Assembly: GCA_947493705.1 (NCBI GenBank)
Contig: CANLSH010000011.1
Coordinates: forward strand, 1 to 64,000
Reading direction: 5' to 3'
DNA length: 64,000 nucleotides
Source: an uncultured Arachnia sp.
GTDB taxonomy: Bacteria > Actinomycetota > Actinomycetes > Propionibacteriales > Propionibacteriaceae
This document shows positions 28,949-37,963 of the stretch, piece by piece (positions within the stretch are counted from its first letter, which is position 1; every line of letters starts with the position of its first letter). The position numbers and the translations under genes are program-made. The notes below the pieces were generated by a model that ran no database searches, was not told the origin of the DNA, and saw only the letters and a program-made list of their open reading frames with translations.

Positions 28949-29601
28949 TGAATTTCTTCGAGCTGTTCGTCCAGTACGCCCCGGTTTTCATCGAGGCGAC
29001 GGGCGTCACTCTTGGACTCACGGCGGTGGCGCTCATCTTCGCCATCGTCCTGGGCGCTGGCGTTGCCGCGATGTCCATGAGCGGCATTCCGCCATTGAAG
29101 TGGCTGGCCTCCGGCTTCATCGGTCTGATTCGGGGCACACCCCTGATCGCCCAACTGTTCCTGCTCTATTTCGGGCTCTCCGGTGTTATAGCACTGGATA
29201 AGTTCTGGGCCGGTGGGATCGCGCTCGGTATTCACAACTCGGCCTACATTGCCGAGATCATTCGCTCTGGCTTCCAGTCGGTACCGAAGGGTCTGGTTGA
29301 GGCCGCTCGCTCCCTCGGAATGTCGCGGAGACGCACACTGGTCCGGGTGCAGGCGCCGCTGTCGTTCCGCGCCATCCTGCCGGTGCTCGGCAGCCAGTTC
29401 ATCATCGCGGTGAAGGACTCGTCTCTCGTCGCCTTCATTGGCGGGCAGGAACTGTTTCGCTCGGCCCAAAACATGGCAGCCGCCACGTACAGACCCATGT
29501 CCTCCTACGCAATCGTCTCCGTGTACTATCTGGCGATTGTGCTCGTGCTCACCGCCGTGGTGAACCGCATGGAGAAGCGCTTGGGCGCATACAAGTCCTG
29601 A
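28948..29601 (+). CDS. Amino-acid ABC transporter permease
   Basis: Protein of 217 aa with about five hydrophobic segments and the HisM/GlnP-type features FIGLIRGTPLIAQLFLLYFG and EAARSLGMSRRRTLVRVQAP, the EAA loop that contacts the ATPase. The GTG start at 28948 shares its G with the TAG stop of the binding protein, so translation is coupled. It is followed by the ATPase gene after 8 bp. A single permease gene implies a homodimeric channel. Confidence 0.94.
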   Translation: MNFFELFVQYAPVFIEATGVTLGLTAVALIFAIVLGAGVAAMSMSGIPPLKWLASGFIGLIRGTPLIAQLFLLYFGLSGVIALDKFWAGGIALGIHNSAYIAEIIRSGFQSVPKGLVEAARSLGMSRRRTLVRVQAPLSFRAILPVLGSQFIIAVKDSSLVAFIGGQELFRSAQNMAAATYRPMSSYAIVSVYYLAIVLVLTAVVNRMEKRLGAYKS

Positions 29602-29609
29602 GGTGAACT

Positions 29610-30416
29610 ATGACCGAATCACAAGAAGAACGTGAAACAGCGGTTTCCGCCAGATTTCTCAACGGTGAGGCGGACAAGGGCGAGGCCATCGTCCAGCTGC
29701 GGGGTGTCACCAAGAAGTTTGGCGACACCGTCGTTTTCAAGGATGTCGACCTCGACGTGGGCGTCAGTGAAGTGGTTGTCCTCATCGGCCCCTCCGGCGC
29801 TGGCAAGTCCACGCTCCTGCGATGCGTCAACGGACTGGAGCAGATCACGTCCGGCGAGATCGTCGTGGCGGGTCAAACCCTCAGCTACGACCAGAAACAC
29901 CTCAACCGCATCCGCTCAAGGATCGGCATGGTGTTCCAGGCCTTCAACCTGTTTCCGCACATGAATGTGACGGAGAACATCGCCGTGGCGCAACGCGACG
30001 TACTGGGTCGCAGCAAGGAAGAGGCGATGGAGAAGGCACACAGCCTTCTTGAGCGCGTCGGCCTCGCACACAAGTCCGACGCCTACCCCGGCAGCCTGTC
30101 AGGTGGACAGCAGCAGCGGGTCGCGATCGCCCGGGCTCTGGCCATGGATCCCGCCGTCATGCTCTTCGACGAACCCACCTCTGCGCTGGACCCGGAACTT
30201 GTGGGGGAGGTGCTGGCCGTCATGAAGGACCTCGCTGAGGAGGGCATGACCATGATCTGCGTGACGCACGAGATGCGGTTCGCCCGCCGCGTGGCGGATC
30301 GGGTGGTGCTCATCGCGGACAAGGGGATTGCTGAACAGGGACCGCCGGATCAGGTGCTGGACAATCCCCAGTCCGAGCGTGCCCAGGGCTTCCTCTCGGA
30401 GATCACCGACCACTGA
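29610..30416 (+). CDS. Amino-acid ABC transporter ATP-binding protein
   Basis: Protein of 268 aa powering the importer. All ATPase motifs are present: Walker A GPSGAGKSTLLRC, Q-loop MVFQAFNLFPHM, signature LSGGQQQRVAIARAL, Walker B VMLFDEPTSALDPEL, and the H-loop VTHEMRFARR. It has a 25-residue hydrophilic N-terminal extension (MTESQEERETAV...) ahead of the usual start IVQLRGVTKKFG. This is the GlnQ/HisP subfamily. Last gene of the operon; no clear hairpin immediately after the stop. Confidence 0.95.
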   Translation: MTESQEERETAVSARFLNGEADKGEAIVQLRGVTKKFGDTVVFKDVDLDVGVSEVVVLIGPSGAGKSTLLRCVNGLEQITSGEIVVAGQTLSYDQKHLNRIRSRIGMVFQAFNLFPHMNVTENIAVAQRDVLGRSKEEAMEKAHSLLERVGLAHKSDAYPGSLSGGQQQRVAIARALAMDPAVMLFDEPTSALDPELVGEVLAVMKDLAEEGMTMICVTHEMRFARRVADRVVLIADKGIAEQGPPDQVLDNPQSERAQGFLSEITDH

Positions 30417-30762
30417 CTGCCTCAGCTGGTGTCGGCGTCCTGCGACGACGAGCGAAGTTGATCCGGCCCTTGCGGTCGTCCTTCGATATGCCCGGCGACT
30501 TCGTCGCGGGGCTACTCAGCACACGGTGCTGGATCCGATGCGCGAGGCGACTTTGTCGCGGGGCTGCTCAGGAAGCGATTGTGGTCCCTGAGTAGGCGCC
30601 GTGAGGGATGAACAGCGCCGTATCGAAGGGCCGTGGACATGACAAGGCGCCAGCTTCAGCGACGAACCGTGACTCGGGCCATGGGTCGAGGGCGACCGCG
30701 GTCACCGCGACTGATGACCCGACGGTGATGTGCCGATGCCGCTCGCCGGGCGATCGTGGAGT
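30417..30762. other. Intergenic region with two imperfect dispersed-repeat copies
   Basis: About 345 bp without a gene. It contains two 26-bp direct repeats differing at 2 positions: 30494-30519 and 30546-30571, each with the small palindrome GCGACTTYGTCGC followed by GGGGCTRCTCAG. The left copy is preceded by TTCGATATGC. This resembles the dispersed CGATAC...TACTCGA-type elements common in actinobacterial intergenic DNA. The remainder, 30572-30762, shows nothing recognisable. Confidence 0.55.
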
Positions 30763-31644
30763 ATGACGAATGCACAGAAGAATGCACCCACTGTCCTTCC
30801 CTCCACCGCCCCGCATGCCGAACCTGATCGTGTCGGTCCGCGATGGCCCGCTTGGGTACGGGTGGTGGCCGCCGTCGGGGTCATTTTCGGGCTATTGGTG
30901 GCGACTTCGCTGCTTACCGCCCCACTCGTTGGACTCCTCCCCGACACCGTGGCAACAAGCGTGGCTCTCCGCGTTGGGCAACACCTCGTGTTCTTCCTGC
31001 TTGTCATCGCAGCATTCACGGTGCTGGTGCGTAAGGTGGACCGTCGTCACCCGGCCGAGATCGGTCTCAGGATCACGCGGTGGAGTCTCCCTTTCCTGAT
31101 TCTCGGAGTCGGCGTCAGCACCTTTGCACAGGTGATCGCTGCGCCACTGGCTGGCCTGCTGGGTGAGCTCCGCCTCATGCCGCCCCCCACGATGGACGTG
31201 CCTGTCCTCCTCGTCGTGCTCCTCGTTGTTTCTCAGGCATTTTTGCTGCAGGGACTGCCCGAGGAACTGGTGTTCCGCGGCTACATCCTTGTCACTCTCT
31301 CGGCCCGCCCCTGGGTCGCGATCGGCACGAGCGTCGGTGCCTTCACTGCGCTCCATCTCCTCTCCAGTGGTGGTCAGCAAGGTCTCGTCGAACGCTTGCT
31401 CTATCTCGCGATGCCGCTGGGCTTCGCTGTTTCGGCGACAGGGCTGGCCCTGTTGTTGAAGTCCCTGTGGGCGGCGGTCGGTATCCATGCCGGGTTCCAC
31501 TGGGCGACCATGGTGGGGGCGAGCCAAGGGATGGGGGACGGGCCAGCGCTGTGGATTACCCTGGGTGCTGTCCACCTCGCCATCGGGGTCATCACCCTTG
31601 TCAGGTGGCAGCGGATCAATGGCACTATCACCTACACCCGATGA
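30763..31644 (+). CDS. CPBP family intramembrane glutamic endopeptidase (Abi/CAAX-like)
   Basis: Protein of 293 aa with about eight hydrophobic segments. The family motifs are clear: LPEELVFRGYILVTL (EExxxR), FTALHLLSSGG (FxxxH), and GIHAGFHWATM (HxxxN/B-type). Such proteases cut or process membrane-associated proteins; roles include bacteriocin immunity and protein export, none assignable here. The ATG at 30763 has a GGAG box only 1 nt away, so the true start may be an in-frame ATG at 30730 or 30736. It converges with the response regulator with 4 bp between stops. Confidence 0.85.
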   Translation: MTNAQKNAPTVLPSTAPHAEPDRVGPRWPAWVRVVAAVGVIFGLLVATSLLTAPLVGLLPDTVATSVALRVGQHLVFFLLVIAAFTVLVRKVDRRHPAEIGLRITRWSLPFLILGVGVSTFAQVIAAPLAGLLGELRLMPPPTMDVPVLLVVLLVVSQAFLLQGLPEELVFRGYILVTLSARPWVAIGTSVGAFTALHLLSSGGQQGLVERLLYLAMPLGFAVSATGLALLLKSLWAAVGIHAGFHWATMVGASQGMGDGPALWITLGAVHLAIGVITLVRWQRINGTITYTR

Positions 31645-31648
31645 AATC

Positions 31649-32275
31649 TCAGAGCGACATGTCGAACCTGGCGAGATACAGGGCGAGCCGTGTGCGGTCG
31701 CTCTGATGCATTTTCCGGAGCAGGCTCGAGACGTGATTCTTCACGGTGCCGTGACTCATGTGCAGCTCGCTGGCGATCTCGGCGTTGGCTGCGCCCGTCG
31801 CCAGCATCTTGGCCACCTCCCGCTCCGTCGGGGTCAGACTCGCGAGCGGGTCCGTGCTTTGGCTCACCAGCAGCGACCGGGTGACACGGGGATCGACGAT
31901 CATCTCACCCCGCACAGCGGCTCGCAGTGCCTCCGCGATCGCCTCAGGGGTGGAGTCCTTCAGCAGGAATCCCGCGGCACCGGCGTCGACGGCCGCGCGC
32001 ACGACATCGTCGTCGTCGAAAGTGGTGAGCATGACCACTGGGACCCCGGGGTGGTGCTGCGCACACTCGCTCACCAGGCCGGGACCGTCCAACCGGGGCA
32101 TCCGGGCGTCGCTGAGGACAACATCCGGATTGACGGCGTTGATCGAGGCCAGCGCCTCCACACCATCGCGCGCCTCTCCGGCGACTTCGAAACCGTCCAG
32201 GGAAGCCAGAACCAGAGAAATGCCCCGGCGAACCAGCTCGTGGTCCTCCACCAGGACCACTCGTATCGTGCTCAT
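31649..32275 (-). CDS. NarL/FixJ-type response regulator
   Basis: Protein of 208 aa. The receiver domain has the acidic pair VEDHELVR at the N-terminus, the phospho-acceptor Asp in DVVLSDARMPRLDG, and TTFDDDD with Lys in AAGFLLKDSTPE. The C-terminal LuxR HTH reads LTPTEREVAKMLATGAAN then MSHGTVKNHVSSLLRKM. It is 12 bp downstream of its histidine kinase, forming a two-component system. Targets are unknown; the adjacent convergent CPBP protease is the closest non-regulatory gene. Confidence 0.95.
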   Translation of the reverse strand: MSTIRVVLVEDHELVRRGISLVLASLDGFEVAGEARDGVEALASINAVNPDVVLSDARMPRLDGPGLVSECAQHHPGVPVVMLTTFDDDDVVRAAVDAGAAGFLLKDSTPEAIAEALRAAVRGEMIVDPRVTRSLLVSQSTDPLASLTPTEREVAKMLATGAANAEIASELHMSHGTVKNHVSSLLRKMHQSDRTRLALYLARFDMSL

Positions 32276-32287
32276 GGCGCCACCCTC

Positions 32288-33418
32288 TCATGCGGGCACC
32301 GTCACCGAGAGTCGGTGGCCACCCTCAGGCAGGTCCCCTGAGTCGACGACGCCTCCCAGGCCCTCCACCCGTCGGCGCAGACCAACCAGCCCGAAACCGT
32401 CTCCCGCGCCTCCGCGCCCCTGCCCATCATCGGTCAACTCGACGTGCACTGTGCTGTCCTCATGGTGGATCAACAGCCGTGCCCGGCTCGCTCCCGAGTG
32501 CCGCACCACGTTGGTCAGCCCTTCCTGGACGCATCGGTAGACCACCAACGCCTGCTGTGGCGTCATTCTCGCCACGTCGGTGTCGACATCGATTTTAAGG
32601 TCGGTGCCCTGGAACTGGTCGGCCAACGTGCGGAAGGCTTGCGTATCGCTCAGGTCCTCCAGCGGCACCGGGTGCAACGCACGCACCCAGGTGCGCATCT
32701 CCTGGAGTGCCTCGGATGTGCCGGAGCGTGCCTCGCCCACCAACTCCCACGACTCCTCCGGAGTGGAGTGCCGCTGCTGCATGGCAGCGTCCAGGAGGAG
32801 GCCGACGGCAGTCAGTCGGTGTCCGAGCCCGTCGTGAAGATCACCGGCAGCCCGGGCCCGTTCCCGGGCCAGCACCATCTCCTTCTCCGTCTCCAACGAC
32901 GCTGCGAGCTGATCCCGCGTGCGCTGTGCCTCTGCGCTCACCTCGCTGAACAGTCGCAACAGACTGGCGAGCAGCAGCATCAACCCCAGAAGAACCACCA
33001 TCACGAGCATCTGGGTGAGGACGAACTCGACCGGCCGGTCATACACCCACAGCATGAGTGCACCGCCCACGAGCAATAGCGCGGCCACGAGCACCAAACC
33101 GGGGCGGACACCGTGCATCACGACGAGGATCAGCAGGCTGAATGCGACCAGCGCCATAGGCGCCGCCCCGTCGCCGAGTACCACTGCCACGATGCTGGAG
33201 AGGCCGAGCGCCACCGGCAGCCCCGTCATCTGCGGCTGCCTGCGCCAAGCAATCCAGAAGACGACCACGAGCGCCAGGGCGAGCAGGAAGGCTGGAGGCC
33301 GCCACAAGGGCAGCTCATCCAGATAGGGGCCCGCCTGCAGGATCAGCGGTACCTGTGCCAGGACCGCGAGCACCAACAGCGTGTCCAGGATTCTCAGGAT
33401 GCGCCGGTCGAACATCAC
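32288..33418 (-). CDS. Sensor histidine kinase (HisKA_3 type)
   Basis: Protein of 376 aa. Five or six hydrophobic segments fill residues 10-165, then a dimerisation helix with the phospho-accepting His in GDLHDGLGHRLTAVG, and an HATPase domain with VVYRCVQEGLTNVVRHSGAS, LTDDGQGRGGAGDGFGLVGLRRRV. There is no extracytoplasmic sensor domain, so it probably senses within the membrane, as do LiaS/DesK-like kinases. Forms a pair with the NarL-type regulator next to it. Confidence 0.94.
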   Translation of the reverse strand: MMFDRRILRILDTLLVLAVLAQVPLILQAGPYLDELPLWRPPAFLLALALVVVFWIAWRRQPQMTGLPVALGLSSIVAVVLGDGAAPMALVAFSLLILVVMHGVRPGLVLVAALLLVGGALMLWVYDRPVEFVLTQMLVMVVLLGLMLLLASLLRLFSEVSAEAQRTRDQLAASLETEKEMVLARERARAAGDLHDGLGHRLTAVGLLLDAAMQQRHSTPEESWELVGEARSGTSEALQEMRTWVRALHPVPLEDLSDTQAFRTLADQFQGTDLKIDVDTDVARMTPQQALVVYRCVQEGLTNVVRHSGASRARLLIHHEDSTVHVELTDDGQGRGGAGDGFGLVGLRRRVEGLGGVVDSGDLPEGGHRLSVTVPA

Positions 33419-33479
33419 ACGGCAAACCTAGTCCGGAGTCAGACGCCCTTCACCTGATTGATGGTTTTCGCTTCGCTTG

Positions 33480-35573
33480 TCAGAGAGTACTCACAGGGTC
33501 CGTAGATGGTGTGTGGACATCAAGGTCCAGGAGTAGGACCGTGGCCAGATCATTTGCCGCCCCGCGGAGTTGTGTGACGTCGACAGCCTTGAAGTTCTCC
33601 GCCATCGGCTTCTCAAGACCTGCGAGGACCTCCTTGCGTTCCTGGCCCTCGGCCACCTTCACGGCGATGTCCTTGCGGATGTCCTCGCTGAGCACACCGC
33701 CCTTGCGGGATGCACGATCGGCGAGAGAACAGGCGTACTTCTCGGCTTCGGCCACCTGTTCCGGGTCCTCGGATGACAGCATCTCCGCCGTGCGTTCCAG
33801 GATCCTCTGCCCGTGAGCGAGGTCTCCGTCGCCAATTTCCGCGACGGCGCGCCGCAGCAGGTCTCGATCCTCGCGCCGTGACTCACGCAGCAACAGATCC
33901 ATCTGCAGGGCCAGGACTCGTTCGCGGGTCCTGGCGCCCTCGTTGTCGTAGTGATTGAGGCTGGGCACGAGTTCGCCTCGGCCGCTGCTCTGACTCATCG
34001 TGTCCAGGAACTCCCGGCGCGCCTCGTCAGGCGTGGAGACGGTGTCTCGCAGGGGAACCGACTTGATGGCGAGCGTCGCGAAGAAGGCGATCACGAGAAT
34101 GGGAAGGATCGCCAGGAAGACCACATGGAGCCGGTCTGCCAGGCCCTCGCGGATGGCGTCGGTGACCGCAGGCGGTAGCCCTGCTGTCCCAGCCGGGTCG
34201 AGGACGTCCCCGACGCCGATCTCCGTCACAGAGCCGCCCATCTCCTCGGCCACGCCCGGTGGGAGACGATCAATGATGGCCCTGGACAGTCCACCAGTCA
34301 TGAGCGAACCGAACACGGCGATGCCGACGGTGGCGCCAACGTTGCGGAAGAACTGCGTCGAGGCTGTTGCGATTCCGAGGTCGCGCTTGGCGACGGCATT
34401 CTGCACCACCAGCGTGTATTGCTGCATCGAGGCGCCCAGACCCACGCCGAGCACCACCATCGCGACGCTGAGCTGGAGTTGCGACGAGCCGGCATCAAGG
34501 CGCGTCATGAGCCAGACGCCCGCAAACATGGTGACCACGCCCAGCAGCATGATCTCCTTGTACCGGCCGGTGCGCGTGATGAGCAGTCCGGCGCCGATGC
34601 CCACCAGGATGAACCCGATCATCAGCGGCAGCAGGATGAGCCCTGAATCGGTGGCGCTGACACCCAGCACGCCTTGCGCGTAGACGGGAATGTAGATGGT
34701 GGCGCCGAACATCACCATGGAGACCGAGAAGGCGGCCACATTGGCGGCGGTGAACACGGAGTTGCGGAACAGCCGCAGGGGCAGGAGGGGTTCTTCAGCA
34801 CGCAGCTCGACGAAGATGAACGCCCCCAGCAACAGGCCACCCACCACATACAAAATGATGATGAGCGCTGAGCCCCATGGGTAGCTGGTGCCACCCCATG
34901 ATGTGGCGAGCAGGATCGTCACCAGCGCTGGAGCGAGCGTCACAATGCCGAGCACGTCCACGACTGCTTTGCGTTGCACGTGGGGAAGCTGCAGGAAACG
35001 CATGACGAAGAACAGGGCGATGATGCCGAGCGGGAGGGTGGCGAAGAAGTTCCAGCGCCAGCCGAGGTTGTCAGTGATCAGGCCGCCGGCCAGCGGGCCG
35101 GCAACAGCGGTGACGCCAAAGACTGCCCCCATGAAACCCTGGTACTTCCCGCGCTGCCTCGGCGGGATGATGTCGCCGATGATGGTCTGTGACAGCGGCA
35201 TGATGGTGCCCATGCCGAGCCCCTGGATGGCGCGGCCTGCGACGAGCATCTCGAAGGTGACACTGAACCCGCTGACCACAGCTCCGAGCATGAATACGAT
35301 GAGCCCGCCGATGTAGAAGAGGCGACGGCCGTACAGGTCCGACATCTTCCCCATGATGGGGACGCTCACGGCCGACGTCAGCATGGCGGCGGTGGCCACC
35401 CATGAGTAGTGGTCGATGCCGCCAAGGTCGGCGACGATGCGTGGCATGGCGGGCCCGACGATGGTCTGGCTGATCGACGCCACGAGCATGCCGATCATGA
35501 GGCCGATGAAGACCTGCCGATCCTTCGGCGCCAGACGGTACGCCTCCCGTGGTGTGGGAGCGGGTTTCTTCAT
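33480..35573 (-). CDS. DHA2-family MFS drug exporter with long C-terminal extension
   Basis: Protein of 697 aa. The first 510 residues form a 14-helix MFS exporter with GKMSDLYGRRLFYIGG (motif A), VAGRAIQGLGMGTIMPLSQ (motif B region) and VFGVTAVAGPLAGGLITD (motif C, typical of antiporters). Beyond the last helix (ATLAIKSVPLRD) lie about 180 charged helical residues without membrane segments, rich in E, R, and D, which is unusual for DHA2 transporters. The start overlaps the stop of a MarR regulator by 4 bp, so export is very likely repressed by that regulator and induced by a toxic ligand. Confidence 0.9.
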   Translation of the reverse strand: MKKPAPTPREAYRLAPKDRQVFIGLMIGMLVASISQTIVGPAMPRIVADLGGIDHYSWVATAAMLTSAVSVPIMGKMSDLYGRRLFYIGGLIVFMLGAVVSGFSVTFEMLVAGRAIQGLGMGTIMPLSQTIIGDIIPPRQRGKYQGFMGAVFGVTAVAGPLAGGLITDNLGWRWNFFATLPLGIIALFFVMRFLQLPHVQRKAVVDVLGIVTLAPALVTILLATSWGGTSYPWGSALIIILYVVGGLLLGAFIFVELRAEEPLLPLRLFRNSVFTAANVAAFSVSMVMFGATIYIPVYAQGVLGVSATDSGLILLPLMIGFILVGIGAGLLITRTGRYKEIMLLGVVTMFAGVWLMTRLDAGSSQLQLSVAMVVLGVGLGASMQQYTLVVQNAVAKRDLGIATASTQFFRNVGATVGIAVFGSLMTGGLSRAIIDRLPPGVAEEMGGSVTEIGVGDVLDPAGTAGLPPAVTDAIREGLADRLHVVFLAILPILVIAFFATLAIKSVPLRDTVSTPDEARREFLDTMSQSSGRGELVPSLNHYDNEGARTRERVLALQMDLLLRESRREDRDLLRRAVAEIGDGDLAHGQRILERTAEMLSSEDPEQVAEAEKYACSLADRASRKGGVLSEDIRKDIAVKVAEGQERKEVLAGLEKPMAENFKAVDVTQLRGAANDLATVLLLDLDVHTPSTDPVSTL

Positions 35574-35989
35574 GCGTTCTCCAAGCTGTCGTTCAATCGG
35601 CCGAGCAGTCGGGCGAGTTCACCCTTCTCATCTGGCGTCCACTCGCCCAGCGATTCGGTGATGATGCGCACACGGCGGGTGCGCTCCTCGGCCAGGGCAC
35701 GTCGACCGTCGTCGCTGAGGGACAGCAACTGCGCGCGACCATCCTGGGGATCCGGCGTGCGTTCCAGTAACCCGTTCTCACACAGTTGGGATACCCGTCG
35801 GCTCATGGTGGAGGTGTCGAAGCCTCGCATGGCGGCGAGGTCGCTGAGCCGTGTGCCCTCCGGGTAGGCACTGGAGGAGAGGCTGACGAGTGTTGAAAAG
35901 TCCTGGTTGTTCATGCCTTGGTGCGCGCGACGAGCAAGGGTGTGGCCCATGTTGGCGAACAGTCGCGTCAACTCGTCGGTTAGTTGCAT
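35570..35989 (-). CDS. MarR family transcriptional regulator
   Basis: Protein of 139 aa with the winged helix of the family: LSDLAAMRGFDTSTMSRRVS (recognition helix region) and GLLERTPDPQDGRAQLLSLS (wing with the DxRA-like DGRAQ). It heads an operon with a DHA2 exporter, coupled by ATGA. A palindrome centred on AAGCATATGCTT sits directly before its ATG and overlaps the probable -10, implying autorepression. Confidence 0.93.
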   Translation of the reverse strand: MQLTDELTRLFANMGHTLARRAHQGMNNQDFSTLVSLSSSAYPEGTRLSDLAAMRGFDTSTMSRRVSQLCENGLLERTPDPQDGRAQLLSLSDDGRRALAEERTRRVRIITESLGEWTPDEKGELARLLGRLNDSLENA

Positions 35990-35991
35990 GC

Positions 35992-36011
35992 TGCAAGCAT
36001 ATGCTTTTGCA
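35992..36011. promoter_or_regulatory. Probable MarR operator
   Basis: The 12-bp perfect palindrome AAGCATATGCTT (35995-36006) is flanked by TGC and TTGCA (35992-36011). It ends 2 bp before the ATG of the MarR gene and covers the sequence CATATGCT, the best -10 candidate on the minus strand. Binding here would block transcription of both regulator and exporter. Confidence 0.65.
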
Positions 36012-36037
36012 GAGGCACGGCCAAGACGGGATCAACG

Positions 36038-37963
36038 TCACTGCGCGACGCGATACAACCGCACCTCGTAGGGGTCGAGATGGGCCGGACTGTTGCCTGT
36101 GGAAAGGACCGGTGTCATTGGAGTGGTGAGGTGGGGACGACGGGTGCGGCGAGCGCAGAGGTTGACTTCGATGAAGAAGGATTCCCCGTCGAGCTCGCGA
36201 AACCAGCCGAAGTAGTTTCGACGACTCCTGTACACGAAACGCACATCCCCCAGCCGGAGCGCCTCGTGTTCACGGCGGAGGGCGATCAGGTGCTTGTAGA
36301 AGTTGAGGACCGATCCGGGGTTGGCGCGCTGTTCGGCCACGGTGTAGCCGGTGGACTGCTCATGGAAGCCGATCCATGGCTCGCCGCTGGTGAAGCCGTG
36401 TTGCGGTGAGTCATCCCACCGCATGGGTGTGCGTGCGTGATCCCTGGAGCCCGGCCGCACGACGTCGAGATCTACGGGCTCCCCGTGATCGTCCGACAGA
36501 CGGTTGATCGATTCGATGTCTCTGAACGACTCGACCTCCAAGAAGTCCTGGTTGGTGGCCGCGATTTCCTGGCCCTGGTAGATGAACGGGGTGCCGCGCG
36601 ACAGCAGTTGGATGGCGGCCAGGGCCTTGCCCAGTGGGGTGCGGAAGCTCGGATCAGGGTTGACCTTGGAGATCATGCGAGGGTTGTCGTGGTTCTCCCA
36701 GAAGATGCTCACCCAGTCGCCGGAGCCGAGCCTGGACTGGCGGTTGATGATGTAGGACTTCAGGTGGTTGAGGTCGTAGAGATAGTCATCCCAGCGGGTC
36801 TTGCCGGGTGCTTCCAGGTGATCGAAGCCGAAGACGAGATCCAGTTCATGACGGTCTTCACCCGTGAGAAGTCTGCCCGCCTCGATGCCGATACCGGGCG
36901 TCTCACCGATCATGACGGCCACCGGGTCATGGCCGGGGGCTTCCTCCACCTCCCCCTGGCGCTGGAAGCCCTCCTGCCGCAGCTCCGCGAGGTACGTGTG
37001 CAGGTGCGGTCCATGGAAGTAGTGCTCAACGCCGGTGAACTCCAGGAGGGAGCCGATGAACGCGTTGCCCTCGGGCAGCCCTTCTCGCTTGGAGATGAAG
37101 TTGATGACATCGAGACGGAAGCCGTCGATGCCGCGCTCGAGCCACCAGCCGACGATGTCCGCCACCTCTTTGCGAACCGCCGGATTGTCCCAGTTGAGGT
37201 CCGGTTGACTCGGGGCGAACAGGCGCATGGCCCAGCGTCGGGCATCCTTGAGCCAGATCCAGGCGGGGCCGGAGAAGTACGACGCCCAGTTGTTGGGAGG
37301 CGTCGAAGGATCGCCCTCGCGCAGAATGTAGTAGCGGCCGTATGGCCCGTCCGGGTCCCTGCGCGCCTCCCTGAACCATTCGTGCTGGTCCGAGGTGTGG
37401 TTCACCACCAGGTCGAGGATGATTCGCATGTCACGCTCGTGGCAGGCCCTGATGAGTTCGTCGATGTCTTCCAGCGTTCCCATCTCCGTCATCACAGCCC
37501 GGTAATCCGAGATGTCGTAGCCGTTGTCCTTGTTGGGGGACGCGAAGATGGGAGACAACCACAGGCAGTCAATGCCGAGATCTTCGACGTGTTCCAGATG
37601 ATTGATGATGCCCCGGATGTCGCCGATGCCGTCGCCGTCGGAATCTGCGAAGGAGCGGGGATAAACCTGGTAGAAGACAGCTTGCTTCCACCAGTGGGGC
37701 GTCACGCGGCCGGTGGTGGACGTCGGAAACTCGGAGACATCGTTCAGGAGTGACAGCAGCGTATCCATGAATCCATCACCCGTGAATCGGCGCGTCAATC
37801 GCTCCACCATCCCCAGCCGCAGACGTCGAACGACGGGGTTGTTCACCCACTTCGTGGAGTGGTCGAGTTGACGCAGGATCCGGTTGACTATGTCGCGACC
37901 GAGGGGATGGTCATACATGTCTCCCACGCTTGACGTGCGATCCACGACCCCCACCTCATTCAC
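36038..37963 (-). CDS. Glycoside hydrolase family 13 alpha-glucosidase (oligo-1,6-glucosidase-like)
   Basis: Protein of 641 aa, intracellular by lack of a signal peptide. The (beta/alpha)8 domain starts at about residue 90 with WWKQAVFYQVYPRSF and shows the four family regions: DLVVNHTSDQH, GFRLDVI (nucleophile Asp285), VAVMIGETPG (acid/base Glu354) and WENHDNPR (Asp426). QPDLNWDNP and TPFIYQGQEI are typical of the oligo-1,6-glucosidase/maltase group. The 90-residue N-terminal extension is not part of the catalytic domain and is unrecognised. It overlaps the upstream sugar symporter by 4 bp, so the pair likely imports and cleaves short alpha-glucosides. Confidence 0.9.
   Translation of the reverse strand: MNEVGVVDRTSSVGDMYDHPLGRDIVNRILRQLDHSTKWVNNPVVRRLRLGMVERLTRRFTGDGFMDTLLSLLNDVSEFPTSTTGRVTPHWWKQAVFYQVYPRSFADSDGDGIGDIRGIINHLEHVEDLGIDCLWLSPIFASPNKDNGYDISDYRAVMTEMGTLEDIDELIRACHERDMRIILDLVVNHTSDQHEWFREARRDPDGPYGRYYILREGDPSTPPNNWASYFSGPAWIWLKDARRWAMRLFAPSQPDLNWDNPAVRKEVADIVGWWLERGIDGFRLDVINFISKREGLPEGNAFIGSLLEFTGVEHYFHGPHLHTYLAELRQEGFQRQGEVEEAPGHDPVAVMIGETPGIGIEAGRLLTGEDRHELDLVFGFDHLEAPGKTRWDDYLYDLNHLKSYIINRQSRLGSGDWVSIFWENHDNPRMISKVNPDPSFRTPLGKALAAIQLLSRGTPFIYQGQEIAATNQDFLEVESFRDIESINRLSDDHGEPVDLDVVRPGSRDHARTPMRWDDSPQHGFTSGEPWIGFHEQSTGYTVAEQRANPGSVLNFYKHLIALRREHEALRLGDVRFVYRSRRNYFGWFRELDGESFFIEVNLCARRTRRPHLTTPMTPVLSTGNSPAHLDPYEVRLYRVAQ

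Noticed and set aside
36437..37753. 438-codon plus-strand frame opposite the GH13 gene
   Set aside because: Antisense to a gene with all catalytic motifs; no ribosome site or recognisable domain; a product of GC-rich codon bias.
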